64,000 nt of DNA from Nitrospira sp. (GTDB lineage: Bacteria; Nitrospirota; Nitrospiria; Nitrospirales; Nitrospiraceae). The stretch is from positions 1 to 64,000 of the forward strand of contig JAEURX010000006.1 of assembly GCA_016788885.1 (NCBI GenBank), written 5' to 3'. Numbering within the stretch: the first letter of the stretch is position 1; each line of letters starts with the position of its first letter. This document shows positions 61,095 to 64,000 of the stretch, in pieces. The position numbers were made by a program, and so were the translations under genes. The notes under the pieces were generated by a model. That model worked only from the letters and a program-made list of their open reading frames with translations. It did no database searches and was not told the DNA's origin.

Positions 61095-64000
61095 TTAATT
61101 TACCCGGTGATACTCCTGCAAGGCTCGAATGGCAAGTCCCTTTTTCAGCAGGGCTTCAATTCCCATCACGGCAGCCAGCGCACCTCGCATCGTTGTGTAA
61201 TAGGGCACACCCTTGTGCAGGGCCTCTCGCCGGATGGAGAGCGAGTCGGTTTGCGCGGACGCCGTCCGCACGGTATTGACCACCAGGGCCACCTCGCCGT
61301 TCTTGATATGGTCGACAATATGCGGCCGCCCCTCCTGCACCTTGTTGACGACGTCCACCTGCATCCCCTGCTCGGTCAGATACGCCGCCGTTCCCGAGGT
61401 GGCGGTGATCCGGAACCCCAGCGCAACCAACCGTTGGGCGACATCGCAAGCCCCGGCCCGATCCTCACTCTTGACGCTCAGAAACGCGGTGCCGGATGTG
61501 GGCAGGATGGCGCCGGCCCCGGCCTGAGATTTGACGAACGCCCACCCAAAGTCGCTGTCGATGCCCATGACTTCCCCGGTGGATTTCATTTCCGGGCCGA
61601 GCAGCACGTCGACTCCGGCGAATTTCGTAAACGGGAACACCGCTTCCTTCACCGAGAGATGCGTCGGTGTGGGGGCCGTCGTGAAATGCAATTGCTGCAG
61701 CGACTTCCCTACCATCACCTTCATGGCCAGCTTGGCCAGGGGGACGCCGATGGCCTTGCTCACGAACGGCACCGTGCGTGAGCCACGCGGATTGACCTCC
61801 AGCACGTAGATGGTCTGATCCTTGACGGCGAACTGGGCATTCATCAGCCCGATGACCCCCAGTTCAAGCGCCAGTGCGGTCATCTGCCGGCGGATTTCTT
61901 CGATCGTCGCGGAGTCCAACGTATAAGGCGGCAGGGAGCAGGCCGAATCGCCCGAGTGCACGCCCGCTTCCTCGATATGTTCCATGATGCCTGCGACGAC
62001 CACCGTGGTGCCGTCGGAAATCGCGTCGGCATCGACCTCGATCGCATCTCGTAAATACTTATCGATCAGCACCGGATGTTGGGCTGAGGCTTTGACCGCG
62101 GAATTCATGTACTGCAGCAGGCCGGGTTCGTCATAGACGATTTGCATCGAGCGTCCGCCCAGAACGTAGGAAGGCCGCACCATCACGGGATAGGTGATCT
62201 CCGCCGCGATCTTCAATGCCTCCTCGACGGAATGGGCCATGCCGCTTTCCGCCTGACGCAAACCGAGCTTGTCGAGCAACTCACGGAACCGGGCGCGGTC
62301 CTCCGCGCGATCGATCGCGTCGGGGCTGGTTCCCAGAATGTTCACTCCGGCGCGCGACAGGGAGAGCGCGAGTTTCAGGGGCGTCTGCCCGCCGAATTGG
62401 AGTACGACACCCATGGGTTGTTCCCGCTCCACGATATTCAGCACATCCTCCTCCGTGAGCGGCTCGAAGTAGAGCCGGTCGGAGGTGTCGTAGTCCGTAC
62501 TGACTGTTTCGGGGTTGCAATTGACCATGATGGTTTCGATCTGTTCCTCGCGCAACGCCATGGCCGCATGTACGCAACAATAGTCGAACTCGATTCCCTG
62601 CCCGATCCGGTTCGGTCCGCCGCCGAGGATTACGACCTTTTTCTTCCCGGTTGGTCGTGCCTCGCATTCCTGCTCATAGGTCGAATAGAGGTATGGGGTA
62701 TGTGCTTCGAACTCCGCGGCACAGGTGTCGACGCGTTTATACGTCACCCCGCGGGCGGAGGTTCCTTGACTCAGGGCCGAGCGCCAACCCCGGATCGTGC
62801 CTTGGGGAACGCCCAGTAGCTGCGCCAGACGTTCATCCGCAAAGCCCAATTGTTTGGCTTCCAGGAGGAGTTCCGGTCGCAGTCCGGCCGTGCCGATCAT
62901 TCCACGCTCAGCGACGATTTTCGGTTCAAAGTCGACGATCTCGCGAATCTGTTCGAGGAACCACGGGTCGATTTTGGTCAGGGCGAACAACTCCTGATTC
63001 GACATGCCGAGACGCATGCCGTCGGCCAGCCGCCAGAGCCGATCCGGCAGTGGGGTGCGCACGGCCTTGCGGACCTGCTCTGCCGCTTCTTCCCGATCGA
63101 GCGACGGCGGCACGCCGAGGTCCAACCCCATCTTTGAGCTGAAGCCGAATTGATCGATTTCCATCGAGCGGATCGCCTTCTGCAGCGACTCCTTGAACGT
63201 GCGTCCGATGGCCATGACTTCGCCGACCGATTTCATCTGCGTGGTCAGCGTGGGGTCGGCACCGGGAAATTTCTGAAAGGCAAAGCGTGGAATTTTCACC
63301 ACGACGTAATCGATCGTCGGTTCGAAGGAGGCTTTCGTCACGCCGGTGATGTCGTTCGTGATCTCATCGAGGGTATATCCGACGGCCAGTTTGGCCGCGA
63401 TTTTCGCGATGGGAAAGCCGGTGGCTTTGGACGCCAGGGCCGAACTCCGGGAGACCCGCGGGTTCATTTCGATGACGACCATCTCGCCGTTGGCGGGATT
63501 CATGCCGAACTGGATGTTGGATCCCCCCGTATCGACGCCGATCTCCCGAATGATGCGCACCGCCGCGTCGCGCATCAGTTGATATTCCTTGTCGGTGAGT
63601 GTCAGCGCCGGCGCCACGGTGATGCTGTCGCCGGTATGGATGCCCATCGGGTCGAGGTTTTCGATCGGGCAGATGATGACCACATTGTCTTTCAGGTCAC
63701 GCATCACTTCGAGCTCGAACTCTTTCCAGCCGATGACGGACTGTTCGATCAGCACCTGACGGACCGGGCTCATGGAGAGACCCCATTCCACCTGCGTCCG
63801 GAATTCTTCGATGTTGTACGCAATGTTGCCGCCGGTGCCGCCCATGGTGAACGACGGACGGACGATCGCCGGGAACCGAATCCGCTCCAGTTCGCGCTCG
63901 GCTTCGGCGAGCGAGGTGGCAACGCCGCTGTCCGGCACGCGCAAGCCGATTTTCCACATGGCCTGTCGGAACGCATCACGATCCTCGGCCTTATGAATGG
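61095..64000 (-). CDS. carB: Carbamoyl-phosphate synthase large subunit (5' end outside window)
   Basis: About 968 residues are visible, open to the window end. By comparison with a family length near 1070 residues about 100-130 N-terminal residues are missing. The first ATP-grasp has [14 protein letters not shown], the oligomerisation domain follows, then the second ATP-grasp ([18 protein letters not shown]) and the C-terminal MGS-like allosteric domain ([11 protein letters not shown]). It makes carbamoyl phosphate for pyrimidine and arginine synthesis with CarA, which is not in the window. greA follows. Confidence 0.97.
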   Translation of the reverse strand, partial: IHKAEDRDAFRQAMWKIGLRVPDSGVATSLAEAERELERIRFPAIVRPSFTMGGTGGNIAYNIEEFRTQVEWGLSMSPVRQVLIEQSVIGWKEFELEVMRDLKDNVVIICPIENLDPMGIHTGDSITVAPALTLTDKEYQLMRDAAVRIIREIGVDTGGSNIQFGMNPANGEMVVIEMNPRVSRSSALASKATGFPIAKIAAKLAVGYTLDEITNDITGVTKASFEPTIDYVVVKIPRFAFQKFPGADPTLTTQMKSVGEVMAIGRTFKESLQKAIRSMEIDQFGFSSKMGLDLGVPPSLDREEAAEQVRKAVRTPLPDRLWRLADGMRLGMSNQELFALTKIDPWFLEQIREIVDFEPKIVAERGMIGTAGLRPELLLEAKQLGFADERLAQLLGVPQGTIRGWRSALSQGTSARGVTYKRVDTCAAEFEAHTPYLYSTYEQECEARPTGKKKVVILGGGPNRIGQGIEFDYCCVHAAMALREEQIETIMVNCNPETVSTDYDTSDRLYFEPLTEEDVLNIVEREQPMGVVLQFGGQTPLKLALSLSRAGVNILGTSPDAIDRAEDRARFRELLDKLGLRQAESGMAHSVEEALKIAAEITYPVMVRPSYVLGGRSMQIVYDEPGLLQYMNSAVKASAQHPVLIDKYLRDAIEVDADAISDGTTVVVAGIMEHIEEAGVHSGDSACSLPPYTLDSATIEEIRRQMTALALELGVIGLMNAQFAVKDQTIYVLEVNPRGSRTVPFVSKAIGVPLAKLAMKVMVGKSLQQLHFTTAPTPTHLSVKEAVFPFTKFAGVDVLLGPEMKSTGEVMGIDSDFGWAFVKSQAGAGAILPTSGTAFLSVKSEDRAGACDVAQRLVALGFRITATSGTAAYLTEQGMQVDVVNKVQEGRPHIVDHIKNGEVALVVNTVRTASAQTDSLSIRREALHKGVPYYTTMRGALAAVMGIEALLKKGLAIRALQEYHRVN

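Overview
The window is a high-GC bacterial chromosome segment from a Gram-negative organism. Outer-membrane barrels, an OmpA-family protein, Kdo and heptose genes for lipopolysaccharide and several lipoproteins all point that way. The gene content, including an NnrS protein, a stand-alone metallo-beta-lactamase/ODP protein and gene clusters such as kdsB-pyrG-kdsA-kdsD and rsmD-coaD-aminotransferase, resembles Nitrospira (phylum Nitrospirota). That assignment is an inference from family resemblance, not a database match. There are no rRNA or tRNA genes and no CRISPR array.

Layout. Bases 1-2700 are an accessory edge: the right end of an IS3-family element, a PIN-domain gene cut by it, a Mrr-type restriction endonuclease and two small proteins. 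Bases 2.7-13.4 kb hold hflX, a DUF4160/DUF2442 pair between 17-bp direct repeats, a kinase-fold/phosphatase pair, several small secreted proteins, an alpha/beta-hydrolase lipoprotein, a cupredoxin-like protein, a pseudouridine synthase and the remnant of a flavoprotein gene. Bases 13.4-24.3 kb run mostly on the minus strand: peptide deformylase, an ACT-domain protein, HrpB helicase, a porin, accA and dnaE. Bases 24.7-30.3 kb encode two large membrane proteins of unknown function and NnrS. Bases 30.4-37.6 kb carry a coiled-coil/OmpA pair, purH, purD, a TsaC-type protein, a lipoprotein and a zinc-ribbon protein. Bases 37.7-45.1 kb contain the rsmD-coaD-aminotransferase operon, radC, an EF-G paralogue and an HtrA protease. 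Bases 45.2-55.2 kb are a long minus-strand run: lepA, lepB, rfaE-type kinase, kdsB, pyrG, kdsA, kdsD, pgsA, plsY and an RCK_C protein. It joins translation, secretion, LPS precursor and phospholipid synthesis. Bases 55.2-64 kb hold bioA, a beta-barrel, an efflux adaptor, a SAM hydrolase-type protein, greA and most of carB.

The most unusual signal is non-coding. Three intergenic elements of about 120 bp (18158-18280, 34457-34583, 49007-49126) begin or end next to stop codons. Their long terminal inverted repeats differ in sequence but keep their pairing, a C-C mismatch beside AAA/TTT is conserved in all three, and each has an inner hairpin. This is the pattern expected of a conserved folded element. 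Other regulatory points are a consensus lepA promoter that shares its -35 box with a divergent bioA promoter, apparently leaderless promoters for dnaE and the RCK_C gene, and a strong promoter at 40196-40224 with no obvious gene of its own.
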